Shown one piece after another: positions 18,077 through 27,619 of a DNA stretch of 64,000 nucleotides; position 1 is the first letter of the stretch, and each line of letters begins with the position of its first letter. The notes beneath the pieces were generated by a model. That model was not told the DNA's origin. It saw only the letters and a program-made list of their open reading frames with translations, and made no database searches. Source of the stretch: JBHHUI01 sp965248775 (lineage in GTDB: Bacteria; Chloroflexota; Anaerolineae; Anaerolineales; JBHHUI01); contig OZ252150.1 in the NCBI GenBank assembly GCA_965248775.1, positions 3,224,001 to 3,288,000 of the forward strand. Reading direction: 5' to 3'. The position numbers were made by a program, and so were the translations under genes.

Positions 18077-18520
18077 ATGACTATCACGATCTATACAGAC
18101 GGGGCATGCAGTGGCAACCCGGGCCCAGGCGGATGGGCTGCTGTCATCATGTGGAATGGGCACACCAAGGAGATAAGCGGCAGTCCCATGCGTGACACCA
18201 CTAACAATGCGATGGAGTTAGCAGCAGTACTACGTGGGCTGATGGCACTTAAGGGTACTGGGCATACAGTCCATATCGTATCGGATAGCGCCTATTTCGT
18301 GAATGCCATACAGAAGGGGTGGCTGGAGACGTGGAAGAGAAATGACTGGCAGCGCAAGGTGAGGCGCAAGCGCAAGCCACTCAGTAATAAGGTGCTGTGG
18401 CAGAAGCTAGACCAGCACATAGGCAGGCACACAGTCACAGTAGAGCATGTGGACAGCCATGCAGGCCATGCGTACAACGAGCGGGCCGACCAGCTAGCAC
18501 GAGCCGCTATAAGTAACTAG
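18077..18520 (+). CDS. rnhA: ribonuclease HI
   Basis: 147 residues, normal length. Catalytic set visible: YTDGACSGNPGPGGWAA (Asp), NAMELAAV (Glu), VSDSAYFVN (Asp), and the C-terminal NERADQLA (Asp) with HAGH. It degrades RNA in RNA-DNA hybrids during replication. AAGGAGA lies 7 nt before ATG 18077. It opens the rightward replication-type block of the element. Confidence 0.9.
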   Translation: MTITIYTDGACSGNPGPGGWAAVIMWNGHTKEISGSPMRDTTNNAMELAAVLRGLMALKGTGHTVHIVSDSAYFVNAIQKGWLETWKRNDWQRKVRRKRKPLSNKVLWQKLDQHIGRHTVTVEHVDSHAGHAYNERADQLARAAISN

Positions 18521-18603
18521 CCTGCGGCTAGAAGTAATTGAATCAAATACCCCTTGAGAGTGTGGAGCTCCCAAGGGGCTAGTGGACACAGGAGATTAAT
18601 CAC

Positions 18604-19881
18604 ATGTCCAATGACGATTGTATCACGCAGCCAGACCTTGCAGTAGCACAATACCTCGCATCTCGCTATGCCAATGGGCAGGAAGACTTCGAAGACGGCA
18701 TGCAGGCCGGTCAACTCGCTCTGCTGGAGATGGAGCAGGGTATCAAATGGGACGGTGATGACTACGCCCTCGATAAGAATTCATTCGTGCCGGAGCAGAA
18801 GAACGCGCTGGCACTCAAAACGTGGCGTGTGCGTTCCGCCATCGGTAGCCTGACCCGTAACGAAGCCCGCCTGGGCACACTGCAGGCCACAGACGCCGTA
18901 CGGGAAGACGCGAACGGAGAGTGGAAGCCGACGATTACACTCTCCAACCCCACTGCCGAAGAAGTAATGGCAGCCTTCCACGCCGGCAGTACAGACAACA
19001 ATGTAGCCGGCGCCTACGGGCCTCCCGTTGACTGCCGCAAATGCTGGGAAGCACTCATGCGCTCACACGATGGGCATCTCTACTGTGCCAGTTGTGACCC
19101 GCACGTGTCCATGCACGTCATCCCGCAGCCACAGGTACTCAAGCCGGACGAGATCCACGATGTACCCACACGTGCAGCAATGGCCGGTGAGATGTTTACC
19201 CTGGTCAGCGATGACCAGGACTTGCCCGGTGCATGGGACGAGAGACCACGCGAAATGCCGTGGGACGTGCCGCAGAAGCCTATTCCACCACTGCGCTCAT
19301 CCAGGGTGAAGCACTCGACATATTACATCGAAGACGTGCGCGTGGACATCCGTGACGACTATCAGGTCTTCACAGCCTTCCCCTACGTATCAGACCCGCT
19401 CCACTGCTCCACCGATCGTCCTGCACTCCCCGAAGACCTGCCGGACGAGCGTGAACCCGAAGAAATGGTCTATGACTACGAATTCGAGCCAGACCCACTT
19501 GAGTGGCTGGATGACTCATTCGGGCTACCCAGTGCGAACAACCTGCAGGCAGACATCACCACGTGGCTGCAGGATAGTGCCCGCACCAAGTTCGAGCGGG
19601 TGTACACCAATGCCATCCTGCAGGGGTATGGCAGGGACGCCAGTGCCGCAGTTGCGTTCCGTGCCTGTCGTCGCATCAAGCCCGGCCCTGTCTACATCCA
19701 GGCTGTGCAGTTCGATGGTGTCGTAACCAAGACCGGCGCCATCATCGGTTACGCCAAAGCCAAGAACATGTGGGACTTCCTCGGCATCACCCCGAGCCAG
19801 CTCGAGAGCGTGAGAGCTGTAGACAACCGGGACGCACAGACATTAGCGTCTCGTATTACCCAAATTCGCTTGCGCGAGTAG
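18604..19881 (+). CDS. hypothetical phage-type protein with Cys4 motif
   Basis: 425 residues, no family recognised. A CRKC...CASC set at about 141-160 could bind zinc. The rest is acidic and proline-rich with alternating helices. It follows a hairpin (CCCCTTG/CAAGGGG, 18551-18579) and an AGGAGA ribosome binding site, and is followed by the palindrome and the 19917 gene. Confidence 0.6.
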   Translation: MSNDDCITQPDLAVAQYLASRYANGQEDFEDGMQAGQLALLEMEQGIKWDGDDYALDKNSFVPEQKNALALKTWRVRSAIGSLTRNEARLGTLQATDAVREDANGEWKPTITLSNPTAEEVMAAFHAGSTDNNVAGAYGPPVDCRKCWEALMRSHDGHLYCASCDPHVSMHVIPQPQVLKPDEIHDVPTRAAMAGEMFTLVSDDQDLPGAWDERPREMPWDVPQKPIPPLRSSRVKHSTYYIEDVRVDIRDDYQVFTAFPYVSDPLHCSTDRPALPEDLPDEREPEEMVYDYEFEPDPLEWLDDSFGLPSANNLQADITTWLQDSARTKFERVYTNAILQGYGRDASAAVAFRACRRIKPGPVYIQAVQFDGVVTKTGAIIGYAKAKNMWDFLGITPSQLESVRAVDNRDAQTLASRITQIRLRE

Positions 19882-19886
19882 TAACT

Positions 19887-19902
19887 GTTCCTGATCAGGA
19901 AC
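19887..19902. repeat. 16-bp palindrome, copy 2
   Basis: GTTCCTGATCAGGAAC between two genes, ending 4 nt before the GGGAG ribosome binding site of the 19917 gene. The same arrangement recurs at 27620. Confidence 0.85.
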
Positions 19903-19916
19903 GAAGGGAGATCACC

Positions 19917-20498
19917 ATGACCAGATTCAACGAAGCACTAGAAGAAGTCAAACGGCTCGTGCCGTACATCATCACCGATGAGCCGGATACGCATGTGCAG
20001 ATTAGCAATCGGCTCGACCTGATCTCCCTCGGGCGCGCACTCGAAGCCATGTTCGACGACATGACCCGCGTAAACATCATCTGGGGCGAGAACGGACCTG
20101 CCAATGCCGTCCGCATTAGTTACCGCTCCGGCCGTATCCGCGAGATAGACACATCAGTGCAGCCGTGGAAAGTCTACAACCTCTCACTCGCTCCCGGCTA
20201 CGACCAGCCCGTGCGTGTCCACGAGAACCACTGGTACACCCACTGGCTGCCCAGAACGCTGCCGGCCATCAACGCCGAACGCGAGAAGGACGGCAAATCA
20301 CCGTGGGAGACCCCCATGTGCTCCAAGCACGTACTGCATGCCTACCTCGAGCTGGGTGGCAGGATATTCCTTCCCCAACGTGATGGTGAAGTGCCCGAAT
20401 ACGTGCTCCGCATCATCGCATACGGAGTAGCCCGCACATGGGACGAGATAAACCCCGAACCAGAAGCTCCTGCAGGCTGGATTACCCTTGACGAGTGA
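19917..20498 (+). CDS. hypothetical phage-type protein
   Basis: 193 residues (MTRFNEALEEVKRLVPYIIT...). No family recognised; mixed alpha/beta, no signal peptide. GGGAG lies 7 nt before ATG 19917. The frame is open upstream through the palindrome, but the ribosome binding site fixes the start. Confidence 0.6.
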   Translation: MTRFNEALEEVKRLVPYIITDEPDTHVQISNRLDLISLGRALEAMFDDMTRVNIIWGENGPANAVRISYRSGRIREIDTSVQPWKVYNLSLAPGYDQPVRVHENHWYTHWLPRTLPAINAEREKDGKSPWETPMCSKHVLHAYLELGGRIFLPQRDGEVPEYVLRIIAYGVARTWDEINPEPEAPAGWITLDE

Positions 20499-20536
20499 TC
20501 ATACAGTCACGTATAATGATGTGAACATTAGTTCAC
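20488..20536 (+). promoter_or_regulatory. sigma70 promoter with SOS-type operator
   Basis: TTGACG (20488), 18-nt spacer, TATAAT (20512-20517), then GTGAACATTAGTTCAC at 20521-20536 over the expected start site. GAAC-N4-GTTC is the LexA (DinR) box of Gram-positive type bacteria. A closely similar box sits at the same place at 28215. It drives the micro-ORF cassette at 20894-21687. Confidence 0.65.
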
Positions 20537-20880
20537 CACGCCAAGCTCGAACTGAGAGTGATCGGAATTCGACATTTGTGGAACCTCCCTTAGTTCCACC
20601 CCGTTCCACTGGCGATATCGGGTTATTTGCTTCGCAGGTTGGGATATATGGAGATGGATGACATTGGCTGACTGGGCGTCACACCCCAACAGCTAACAGA
20701 CTGACGCCACGCATCTGGTGGTCGTGGTGAAGGCTCGGATAATCAACGCCATAGTGGGCGTACCAAATGAAGGCATGAACAGAAGCCAACAGTGGTGCGA
20801 GTCTCATAAAAGATGAAGTCACCGAGACACAGCAGGGTTGCTTACCTGCCAGGCGGGTGAGATGCCCGCTCTCTACTCTA
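20537..20880 (+). ncRNA. structured 340-nt leader without ORF
   Basis: The stretch between the SOS-type promoter and the first micro-ORF has no coding frame but several hairpins: TGGAAC/GTTCCA, GGCGTCA/TGACGCC and GCGGG/CCCGC. It is either a long 5' leader or a separate small RNA. No known family is recognised. Confidence 0.35.
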
Positions 20881-20893
20881 AAAGGATAACAGC

Positions 20894-21076
20894 ATGCCAC
20901 CACTCTACATTCGGGATGATCTCGGTCACGCCTGATACTTTGATGGAGAACGCATCAAGTGTGTAGCGGCTGAACTGGAAGGCACGCCTGACAACGGTTA
21001 CCACTGCGACTCGCTGGAAGATGGCATCCGCCTCCTGAATAAAGACGACTACATCACAGGTTTTGAGGAGGAATAA
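20894..21076 (+). pseudogene. 60-residue micro-protein gene with in-frame UGA
   Basis: ATG 20894 with AAAGGAT upstream reads MPPLYIRDDLGHA, TGA (20933), then YFDGERIKCVAAELEG...GFEEE to TAA. The coding character resumes at once in the same frame. The TGA sits where Trp would fit and has no hairpin after it, so a point nonsense change or error is likelier than selenocysteine. Confidence 0.5.
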
Positions 21077-21078
21077 CC

Positions 21079-21252
21079 ATGAAGAACAATCGCATCAGCC
21101 CCAAATACCGCACATCTCAGGTCCATCAGAAATTGCAGGCACAAGAACGGCGCCTCAAGGCTCTAGTGAACAGCACCAACGGCATGGCGCGCAAACACCT
21201 CCAAGAAGCACAGGAGCTGGTGGCGAAAGCCCTTAGTGAGTGGGAGTCATGA
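21079..21252 (+). CDS. 57-residue basic helical micro-protein
   Basis: MKNNRISPKYRTSQVHQKLQ...ALSEWES; helical and basic, no family recognised. GAGGAG lies 8-9 nt upstream. Its TGA overlaps the next ATG (ATGA). Confidence 0.55.
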   Translation: MKNNRISPKYRTSQVHQKLQAQERRLKALVNSTNGMARKHLQEAQELVAKALSEWES

Positions 21253-21419
21253 AACACCTACGTACCAAGATGCGTCAGAACTGGCGCAGAGTGTGGGCTG
21301 CTGACTATGCAGGCTACGGTACTACGCGGACCTCGCGGCCGACAGTGAACCGTGTCACTCGTCGTAGATACTGGCGTGAAGAATGGCGCTCGCGCCAGCT
21401 CGGGGAGTTCCTGCCATGA
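21249..21419 (+). CDS. 56-residue Arg/Trp-rich micro-protein
   Basis: MKHLRTKMRQNWRRVWAADY...GEFLP, strongly basic. Coupled to both neighbours by ATGA overlaps. Possibly nucleic-acid binding, from charge only. Confidence 0.5.
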   Translation: MKHLRTKMRQNWRRVWAADYAGYGTTRTSRPTVNRVTRRRYWREEWRSRQLGEFLP

Positions 21420-21496
21420 TGACCTTGCGCGTGGCAGTATCGCTCTTCCTACTTGCATTACTTATCTATGCGAGGTTGGCACTGGGAATCTCATGA
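21416..21496 (+). CDS. 26-residue membrane micro-protein
   Basis: MMTLRVAVSLFLLALLIYAR then LALGIS: one transmembrane helix. ATG overlaps the previous stop and its TGA overlaps the next ATG. Confidence 0.5.
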   Translation: MMTLRVAVSLFLLALLIYARLALGIS

Positions 21497-21687
21497 TTGA
21501 GAAGCTTCTGGTATGCATCAACCCCAAGCACCTCATGCTCTATCGCGGGGATGATGACTCGGAGTTTCTCGAAGAGAATATCTGCCCGATCTGCGAAGCA
21601 CCGTTCAAATCTGGCAGAGCTCAAACGGTTCCTGATCAGGAACCAATGCCCCCAAAGACGACACCCAACGACAATCCATGTCATTAA
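21493..21687 (+). CDS. 64-residue zinc-ribbon-like micro-protein
   Basis: MIEKLLVCINPKHLMLYRGD then CPICEAPF gives a possible CxxC zinc half-site plus C8 and H13. The C-terminal linker holds the palindrome as VPDQE, followed by a proline-rich tail. Last gene of the coupled cassette; a weak hairpin (ACCCCG/CGGGGT, 21710-21727) follows. Confidence 0.5.
   Translation: MIEKLLVCINPKHLMLYRGDDDSEFLEENICPICEAPFKSGRAQTVPDQEPMPPKTTPNDNPCH
21628..21643. repeat. 16-bp palindrome, copy 3
   Basis: GTTCCTGATCAGGAAC inside the coding region of the 21493 gene. One more base pairs on each side (18 bp in all). Read as VPDQE. Confidence 0.85.
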
Positions 21688-21757
21688 GAGTGTTATGTCA
21701 ATGAGAATTACCCCGCCTTCGTCGGGGTGTAGTTCTACTGGGCACTCTACTACTCTA

Positions 21758-23230
21758 CTCGAGTGTTGTGATTTGAGTGAAAAGGCTCAAGCAGCCAAAG
21801 AGTAAGCCTGCTTGGCGAATAAGTACGAGAAGACTTGTTGCTCGTCAGTACCGTCAGACAGAGAGCCGTGAGCCTGCAAGATCAATGCTTCGATTAGCTG
21901 CTGGCTTTGTTGGCGAATAACCTGCCCGATGGATTGGATGGGCGCGCAGACCTTGTCACGACGCGATGTGGGCAAACAGTGCAGGTGCAGGAACGAATAG
22001 GCCACGAAGACCAGTGACCAGTGCTTATGAATGGCGGCGGCCGAGCGCATGCGATATTCGTGGAGCCCCAGGTTCTGTTTGGCGTCTTGATAAAAGGTCT
22101 CAATCGGCCAACGGAGCAGATAGGTTGCGATGATCTTCTTGGCATCCCAACTGAGATGGCTGCTGACCAGCACGGCATAGGTGCCGGTTAAATCAGGCTT
22201 GGCAAAGCTGATGACCAGCCGTACCTTCCCCAAAGTCGGGATGCGTACATTCTTGCTGAAGCAGTAGTAGGTCTGCACGCCCACTTGCATCGGTTTGAAA
22301 GCGGAAGGTGGGATAAGCGGCACTAGGTCCTGCACCTTGATGTGCGGACCATCAAAGCGCATGCGTTCGCCGGAAGCATCCTGGAGCACAAAGCTGTTGG
22401 TGATAAGGTTGCGGTTGTTTTTCAGCAGGCTGATCCAGTGCTTGCCATGCGCACTGAGAACTTCGAGCAATTCGGGTGCCAGGTACCAGGCGTCGAACAG
22501 CACCGTTTCAAAGGGCAAATCGTGCGCCAGCGCCGCCTTGACCAGTTCAGCCGCCAGCGAAATCTTGGTCTGAAAAGATTCGTCCAGAGCCCGGAACTCT
22601 GGGTCGGCCAGCAAGGTGGGTGCGACTTGACGTTTGAAGCGATTACGCTCCTTCTTGGTTTTCGGGATCGTAGCGTCGGGCAACAGTTTCTTGACGAACG
22701 CTTCCCAGTCGGTGACTTCTTCGTAGCGCCGGTACAGTCGCCAGTCGGCCGGAAAGCGAACCGCGCCGCTGATGTAGTGGCCGGTGACCAGATTGTGCGC
22801 TAGCGGATACATGTGGTTGCCGTGGTTGTAATGTTGGTCAATGTATTCGAACAGACTGCCGACGTGCTCGCACAAAGTATCATCGATGGCCAGCATCGAT
22901 TTGCGGGCGCCCTGGCGCTTGGTTTGCTGGAATAAGTATGCAATGCGTTCCTGGTTCAGTTCCGCGGCATCCCAGTTCGCTTCCGACAAGAAGCGCGACA
23001 GGTTGGTCTTGTCAGCGCTATCCAACAGGCAGCGCGTCATGTTCGCCATCGACTTGTTCTTCAACACAATCAGTCCGGTTAGATAATTCTCGAAATGCCG
23101 GAACTGACAGCGGTTTTCAAACACCCCGCGAAAGCTGGCGCTGTGCTCTGATACGATGGGAGCCGGTTTTACGATGGGAAGTTGCATCTGCCGAATATGC
23201 CCTAAGATCACTCAAATCACAACACTCGAG
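21758..23230 (-). mobile_element. IS701/IS4-like element, copy 2
   Basis: 1,473 bp with CTCGAG-ended inverted repeats, flanked by TACTCTA on both sides (7 bp). It lies between the micro-ORF cassette and ssb, separating ssb from any promoter upstream. Confidence 0.9.
21787..23211 (-). CDS. IS701/IS4-like DDE transposase
   Basis: 474 residues, the same protein as at 13807 except MQVGVQ for MQVGEQ. Intact DDE residues. Confidence 0.85.
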   Translation of the reverse strand: MILGHIRQMQLPIVKPAPIVSEHSASFRGVFENRCQFRHFENYLTGLIVLKNKSMANMTRCLLDSADKTNLSRFLSEANWDAAELNQERIAYLFQQTKRQGARKSMLAIDDTLCEHVGSLFEYIDQHYNHGNHMYPLAHNLVTGHYISGAVRFPADWRLYRRYEEVTDWEAFVKKLLPDATIPKTKKERNRFKRQVAPTLLADPEFRALDESFQTKISLAAELVKAALAHDLPFETVLFDAWYLAPELLEVLSAHGKHWISLLKNNRNLITNSFVLQDASGERMRFDGPHIKVQDLVPLIPPSAFKPMQVGVQTYYCFSKNVRIPTLGKVRLVISFAKPDLTGTYAVLVSSHLSWDAKKIIATYLLRWPIETFYQDAKQNLGLHEYRMRSAAAIHKHWSLVFVAYSFLHLHCLPTSRRDKVCAPIQSIGQVIRQQSQQLIEALILQAHGSLSDGTDEQQVFSYLFAKQAYSLAA

Positions 23231-23307
23231 TACTCTACTCTCTACTGTCTACAGCCCAAAGATATCCGCAACGCCGGAGTAGAGAGCACTGACCATAGGA
23301 GGTCAAC

Positions 23308-23727
23308 ATGTATAACAAGACGATTATTGCCGGTAACCTCGGTCGTGACCCGGAGCTGCGTTACACGCCATCCGGTCAAGCGGTTACCAACCTGTCCGTA
23401 GCTGTCAATGAAGTCTGGTCGGACAGTGACGGCGAGAAACAGGAACGCACACACTGGTTCCGTGTCGCCGTGTGGGGCAAGCAGGCCGAGAACTGCACGC
23501 AGTATCTTGCCAAGGGCGCCCCTGTGCTCATCGAGGGACGGATAAACTCTGATCCCACGACAGGTGGGCCGCGCATATACGAGCGTACCGATGGCACACT
23601 TGGTGCGCAGCACGAGATCACCGCGCAGGTTGTGAAGTTCCTGCCTCGTAACGGTGGTTCCAGTAATGGTTCCACGGAACCAGCATCGGTTCCAGCTGCG
23701 GAGGAGGAGAGCGAGATACCGTTCTAG
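23308..23727 (+). CDS. ssb: single-stranded DNA-binding protein
   Basis: 139 residues. OB-fold start MYNKTIIAGNLGRDPELRYT, core WFRVAVWGKQAENCTQYLAK, Gly/Ser linker and the acidic tip ESEIPF that recruits partner proteins. It binds ssDNA in replication and repair of the element. AGGAGGT is 5 nt before ATG. A perfect hairpin terminator follows. Confidence 0.93.
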   Translation: MYNKTIIAGNLGRDPELRYTPSGQAVTNLSVAVNEVWSDSDGEKQERTHWFRVAVWGKQAENCTQYLAKGAPVLIEGRINSDPTTGGPRIYERTDGTLGAQHEITAQVVKFLPRNGGSSNGSTEPASVPAAEEESEIPF

Positions 23728-23739
23728 TCTCGCAATACA

Positions 23740-23767
23740 GAGCAGGGAGGCTCCGGCCTCCCTGCTC
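23740..23767 (+). terminator. hairpin after ssb
   Basis: GAGCAGGGAGGC-TCCG-GCCTCCCTGCTC, perfect 12-bp stem with a TCCG loop, 13 nt after the ssb stop. The T tract after it is weak. Confidence 0.6.
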
Positions 23768-24010
23768 TCTCAGCCATAGATGTGCCTGGCGATCAGGAAC
23801 ATTCGTTTTGCTTTAATGGGGTGTCAAGTGTAGATTTATATCAGATATTGCCAGACATCAAGAAGCCTGCAAAAATTCCGCATATTACGAATTTTGGGAC
23901 AAATTGCGGTCTGCTACTTCGTAGAATACCGTCCAGAAGATGTATAGGCAGACAATCGTCTGCTGAATCATAATTAGCCCGCTGCTCTTCGCCTCAGCAT
24001 CAAAGAGACA

Positions 24011-25337
24011 ATGGAAGACTTAACCGGCAAACAACTTGGTCAATATCAAATCGTCGGGCCAATTGGCGAGGGCGGCATGGCCGCTGTGTACAAGGCCTAT
24101 CAACCCGCTATGGAACGCTATGTTGCACTCAAGATTCTACCGAGGCAATATGCCAGCGATCCGAAAACTGGGGTGGAATTCGTAGGACGTTTTGAGCAAG
24201 AAGCTAAAGTGATTGCCCAACTACAACATCAGAACATCCTTCCCGTGTTCGACTTTGGTGAGGCGGACGGGTATACCTACCTTGTGATGCCTTTCGTTGA
24301 AAGCGGAACACTCGCCGAATTACTACACGGCCAACCACTTCCATTGCCACAGATTCGTCGTATTTTTTCGCAAGTTGGCGAGGCCTTGCACTATGCCCAC
24401 TCGCACGGTCTGGTTCATCGCGACGTGAAACCAAGCAACGTGCTGATTGATGAAAGTGGGAATTGCCAGCTGACAGATTTTGGGATTGCGAAGATTGTTG
24501 CAAAAACAGCGAAGTTCACGCGGACGGGCGGTATTATCGGCACACCCGCCTATATGTCGCCCGAACAGGGACGTGGAAACAAGGTGATAGATGGTCGGAG
24601 TGACATCTATTCATTTGGCGTAATGCTGTATGAAATGGCGGTCGGGCGCGTACCCTTTGACGCCGAAACGCCGATTGCAGTCATATTCAAACACATAGAT
24701 GATCCGCTGCCGCTTCCACGAAATATCAACCCTGAGCTACCTGAAGCAGTTGAACGTGTGATCTTGAAGTCACTAGCCAAACAGCCCGAAGACCGCTACG
24801 CGACGGCTGGGCAAATGGTGCACGCATTACGAGCAGCAATTCCAGAATCGGCTGACTCAACCAGCGAAACCGTGATTGAGCCACAACCTACTGCGCCCCC
24901 CGCGCCAACTCCAGCGCCAGTTGAACCACCAAGCAAACGATCAAATCTCAGATGGATTCTGGCGACGGTCGGCATAGTAACGATTATGGCCGTTGTAATC
25001 GCAATTGGAGCAGGTGCGCTGGGCAACGGAACAGCTGGCACACTGGAGCCAAATGTAGTGGTGATAACCGTGGATGTAACCCCGACACCGGTGACGCTGG
25101 AAACAGGTGATGCGGAAATACAAGTAATATCATCCACTCCTGATCCAAACCAGCAGCCTACGACAACGCCATCTATGCCCCCATCTTCAACTGCTACAAC
25201 ATCTCCAAATGAATATGTCGAAGGAGAGACACTCTTCGAGAGTGATTTCGAGGACGGTAAGTTTACTGGCTGGAGTTCCCCATCGTTGGAGCGAGTTGGC
25301 TGGCAAGTCACGCAAGATGATAATAGCAACTATGTAT
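24011..25337 (+). pseudogene. Ser/Thr protein kinase (PknB-like), 5' segment
   Basis: Kinase domain about residues 9-275: GEGGMAAVY loop, VALKIL lysine, HRDVKPSNVLI catalytic loop, TDFGIAK, SPEQG. Then a Pro/Thr-rich linker and a single membrane helix (about 314-338, WILATVGIVTIMAVVIAIGA), with the extracellular part beginning LFESDFEDGKFTGWS. Interrupted after ...DNSNYV by an IS4 element with a 10-bp duplication. The intact protein would have about 722 residues. It is an unusual cargo among phage-type genes. Confidence 0.85.
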
Positions 25338-26526
25338 TCACTACCGGACACTTTATCCGTGATTGATTAGCGATTGCCTCTCGGCTACACTCTCCGTTCT
25401 ACCACAGAACAAGGGGAGTATCGCCATGAGTGACAACCGCCGTACATATCGTGCCATAAAGAGCGCCTTGCGGCAACTGTACCCAGGAGAACCGCAGGGC
25501 AACTTGGCTCGCCATTTGGATACGCTCGCTGCCATGGTCAGCGGAATTGTCCGCAGCCAGAGTAGCCAGCTACCGGCGATCGCCAGGAAAGTGCCAGACG
25601 GCAACAAACCCGAGAGCCGGGTCAAACGGTACGCCCGCTGGGTCAAGAATGAGCATATTAATAACGAAGTCTTCTTTCTACCCTTCGCTGAACCCTTATT
25701 GCAGGGTCTGGCGCAGGACCGCCCGCTCGTGTTGGCAATGGACGGCAGCGAAGTGGGCCGCGGTTGCCTGACCCTGATGGTGAGCGTCATCTACAAGCAA
25801 CGTGCTTTGCCGGTGGCGTGGGTCACCGTCAAAGGGAGCAAGGGACATTTTTCAGAAGCGACACACGTGCAGTTGTTGACAGAAGTACACGCTTTGGTGC
25901 CCCCTGCAAGCGATGTCGTCTTCCTGGGGGATGGTGAATTCGATGGCACGAACCTCCAGGCGGCTCTGAATGACTACGAATGGGCCTACGTCTGTCGCAC
26001 GGCCAAGCATGTCCAGCTATGTGAAGGGGGCGACTGGTTCGCCTTCGCCGACCTGGATGTGCCCCGTGGTGCATACCGCGGCGTGCTGGATGTCGCCTTC
26101 ACCCAGCAGGAATATGGGCCCGTCCTTGCCATCGCGTGGTGGCAGCGCGACTGCAAAGAGCCCCTCTATCTGGTCACCAACCTGGAGCTGGTTGCCGAAG
26201 CCTGTTCCTGGTATAACAAACGCTTTCGTATTGAAACTTTCTTCTCCGACCAGAAAAGCCGGGGCTTCAATTTGCATAAAAGCCATATCGCCGACCCGGC
26301 CCGGCTGGCCCGGTTGATGATCGCAGCTTGCCTTGCTTACATCTGGATCATCTACTTGGGCGTCATCGCCAAACGAGATAATTGGGTGCAAGTCATTCAC
26401 CGCACCGACCGCTGTGATCTGAGCCTATTTCAACTCGGCTTGCGCCTGCTGGAACAGTTCCTAAATGAGCATCTGCCCATCCCGGTCGCCTTTGACATGC
26501 CCCGCGCAGAAAGTGTCCGGTAGTGA
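25338..26526 (+). mobile_element. IS4 family element in kinase gene
   Basis: 1,189 bp, inverted repeats TCACTACCGGACACTTT, flanked by the 10-bp duplication AACTATGTAT (25328-25337, 26527-26536), typical of IS4. Removing it and one duplication rejoins the kinase frame. Confidence 0.9.
25426..26523 (+). CDS. IS4 family transposase
   Basis: About 365 residues from ATG 25426 (AGGGGAG upstream). DDE core: VLAMDGSEVGRG (Asp), FLGDGEFDG (Asp) and the YREK-like NKRFRIETFFSDQKSRGFNL (Glu). Confidence 0.85.
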   Translation: MSDNRRTYRAIKSALRQLYPGEPQGNLARHLDTLAAMVSGIVRSQSSQLPAIARKVPDGNKPESRVKRYARWVKNEHINNEVFFLPFAEPLLQGLAQDRPLVLAMDGSEVGRGCLTLMVSVIYKQRALPVAWVTVKGSKGHFSEATHVQLLTEVHALVPPASDVVFLGDGEFDGTNLQAALNDYEWAYVCRTAKHVQLCEGGDWFAFADLDVPRGAYRGVLDVAFTQQEYGPVLAIAWWQRDCKEPLYLVTNLELVAEACSWYNKRFRIETFFSDQKSRGFNLHKSHIADPARLARLMIAACLAYIWIIYLGVIAKRDNWVQVIHRTDRCDLSLFQLGLRLLEQFLNEHLPIPVAFDMPRAESVR

Positions 26527-26536
26527 AACTATGTAT

Positions 26537-27378
26537 TACAAGGAACCAGCGCGCAAGACAGGGAAACATACATGATCATCGAAGCTGGCAGCAACCAATG
26601 GCGCAACTATGTTTTTGAGTCTCAAGTTCGTGTTGTTAATTTAGGCTCGCCACCCATATACGGAGATGTGTTTAGCATGGAATTTCGAAAAAACCTGTCC
26701 GGTAAGGGCGATTTTCATGCACTTATTTTCAGCGAAAAATTTATTCAAATTGGAGTAACACGCAGCTGGAACTACTCAAATATCCACAAAATGGAAGGCG
26801 TTGAGCCACCGATTGACACTTGGTTTTCCGCACGCCTAGAAGTGACCGATGATTATGTGCGTGGATATATCAATGGATGGCAGGTCATTGAAACTAAATC
26901 GTACATTCCTCTTGAAAGCGGTGGTATCGGCTTCACTGTGCCACCTACCACTTATGAACACGTTGTCTGGTTCGATGACGTGCGCGTAGTTGAACTGGCA
27001 CCTGCTGATGAATCCGCCTCAGCAGATATATCATCAATCATAGCCGCGCCGCTCGAACTTGTGTCCAGCACGGACTGCACACAGCCATCTTGGGAAATTA
27101 CTTTTACCAATAGTCTTTACCGTTCCAGTTTGGATGCCCTCGTTACGGTGAACTCGTCTCTGGGTTTCTATTCGGAAGACAAAATGGAGCGTATGGATGT
27201 TGGTGAAACTGAGAGGAACACATTTAGCTTTAGTACCCAGGACGGGCTTCCAGGAGATCAGCCATCGGACACCATATATTGGGCGCAATACGAAGGCAGC
27301 GGTGGATCAGAAACAAAGATCACATGGAACTGTCAAACGGGCGAGTTGATCGATACAACATACACACCAGCGCAGTAA
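26537..27378 (+). pseudogene. Ser/Thr kinase, extracellular 3' segment
   Basis: Continues the kinase frame as LQGTSARQDRETYMIIEAGS. It forms a LamG/DUF1080-like beta-sandwich (SNQWRNYVFESQVRVVN ... FSARLEVTDDYVRGYINGWQ ... YEHVVWFDDVRVVEL) plus a further beta-rich tail. Such domains bind carbohydrate or other extracellular ligands; the ligand is unknown. Without the IS it would be the sensor of the kinase. Confidence 0.75.
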
Positions 27379-27404
27379 GCAATTGAATGTTCTTGGCTTC
27401 TTCA

Positions 27405-27592
27405 TTAAGGCAGATTGATAGGGACACTGTTCAGATTGGAGACCAGGCTAAAATTCCAGGATCCGATAGGCCTCGACGACTGTGTGCAGTAGACTGAAAA
27501 CGGCCAAGCTCTAAGGTCTACAATGGCCGGACGTCGGGATTGAACCCGGCTGGCACTACATAGAAAAGAGCCCCTCTTAGAGAGGCTCTTTT
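27405..27592 (+). ncRNA. possible structured RNA ending in a terminator
   Basis: No ORF. CGGCC/GGCCG and CGGG/CCCG pairings (27500-27551) precede a clear terminator, AAAAGAGCC/GGCTCTTTT at 27564-27592. The GGGATTGAACCC piece looks like an antisense tRNA T-arm, but the loop is 6 nt and no cloverleaf can be built, so I do not call a tRNA. Confidence 0.35.
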
Positions 27593-27619
27593 GATTTAAG
27601 TCCAGGAATTAGCTGTGCT

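Noticed and set aside
20933..20935. Selenocysteine at the UGA in the 20894 micro-gene
   Set aside because: No hairpin after it and the context suggests Trp, not Cys.
27500..27560. tRNA gene on the minus strand, suggested by an antisense T-arm-like GGGATTGAACCC
   Set aside because: The loop would be 6 nt, the T stem mismatches and no matching 5' acceptor or anticodon arm exists.
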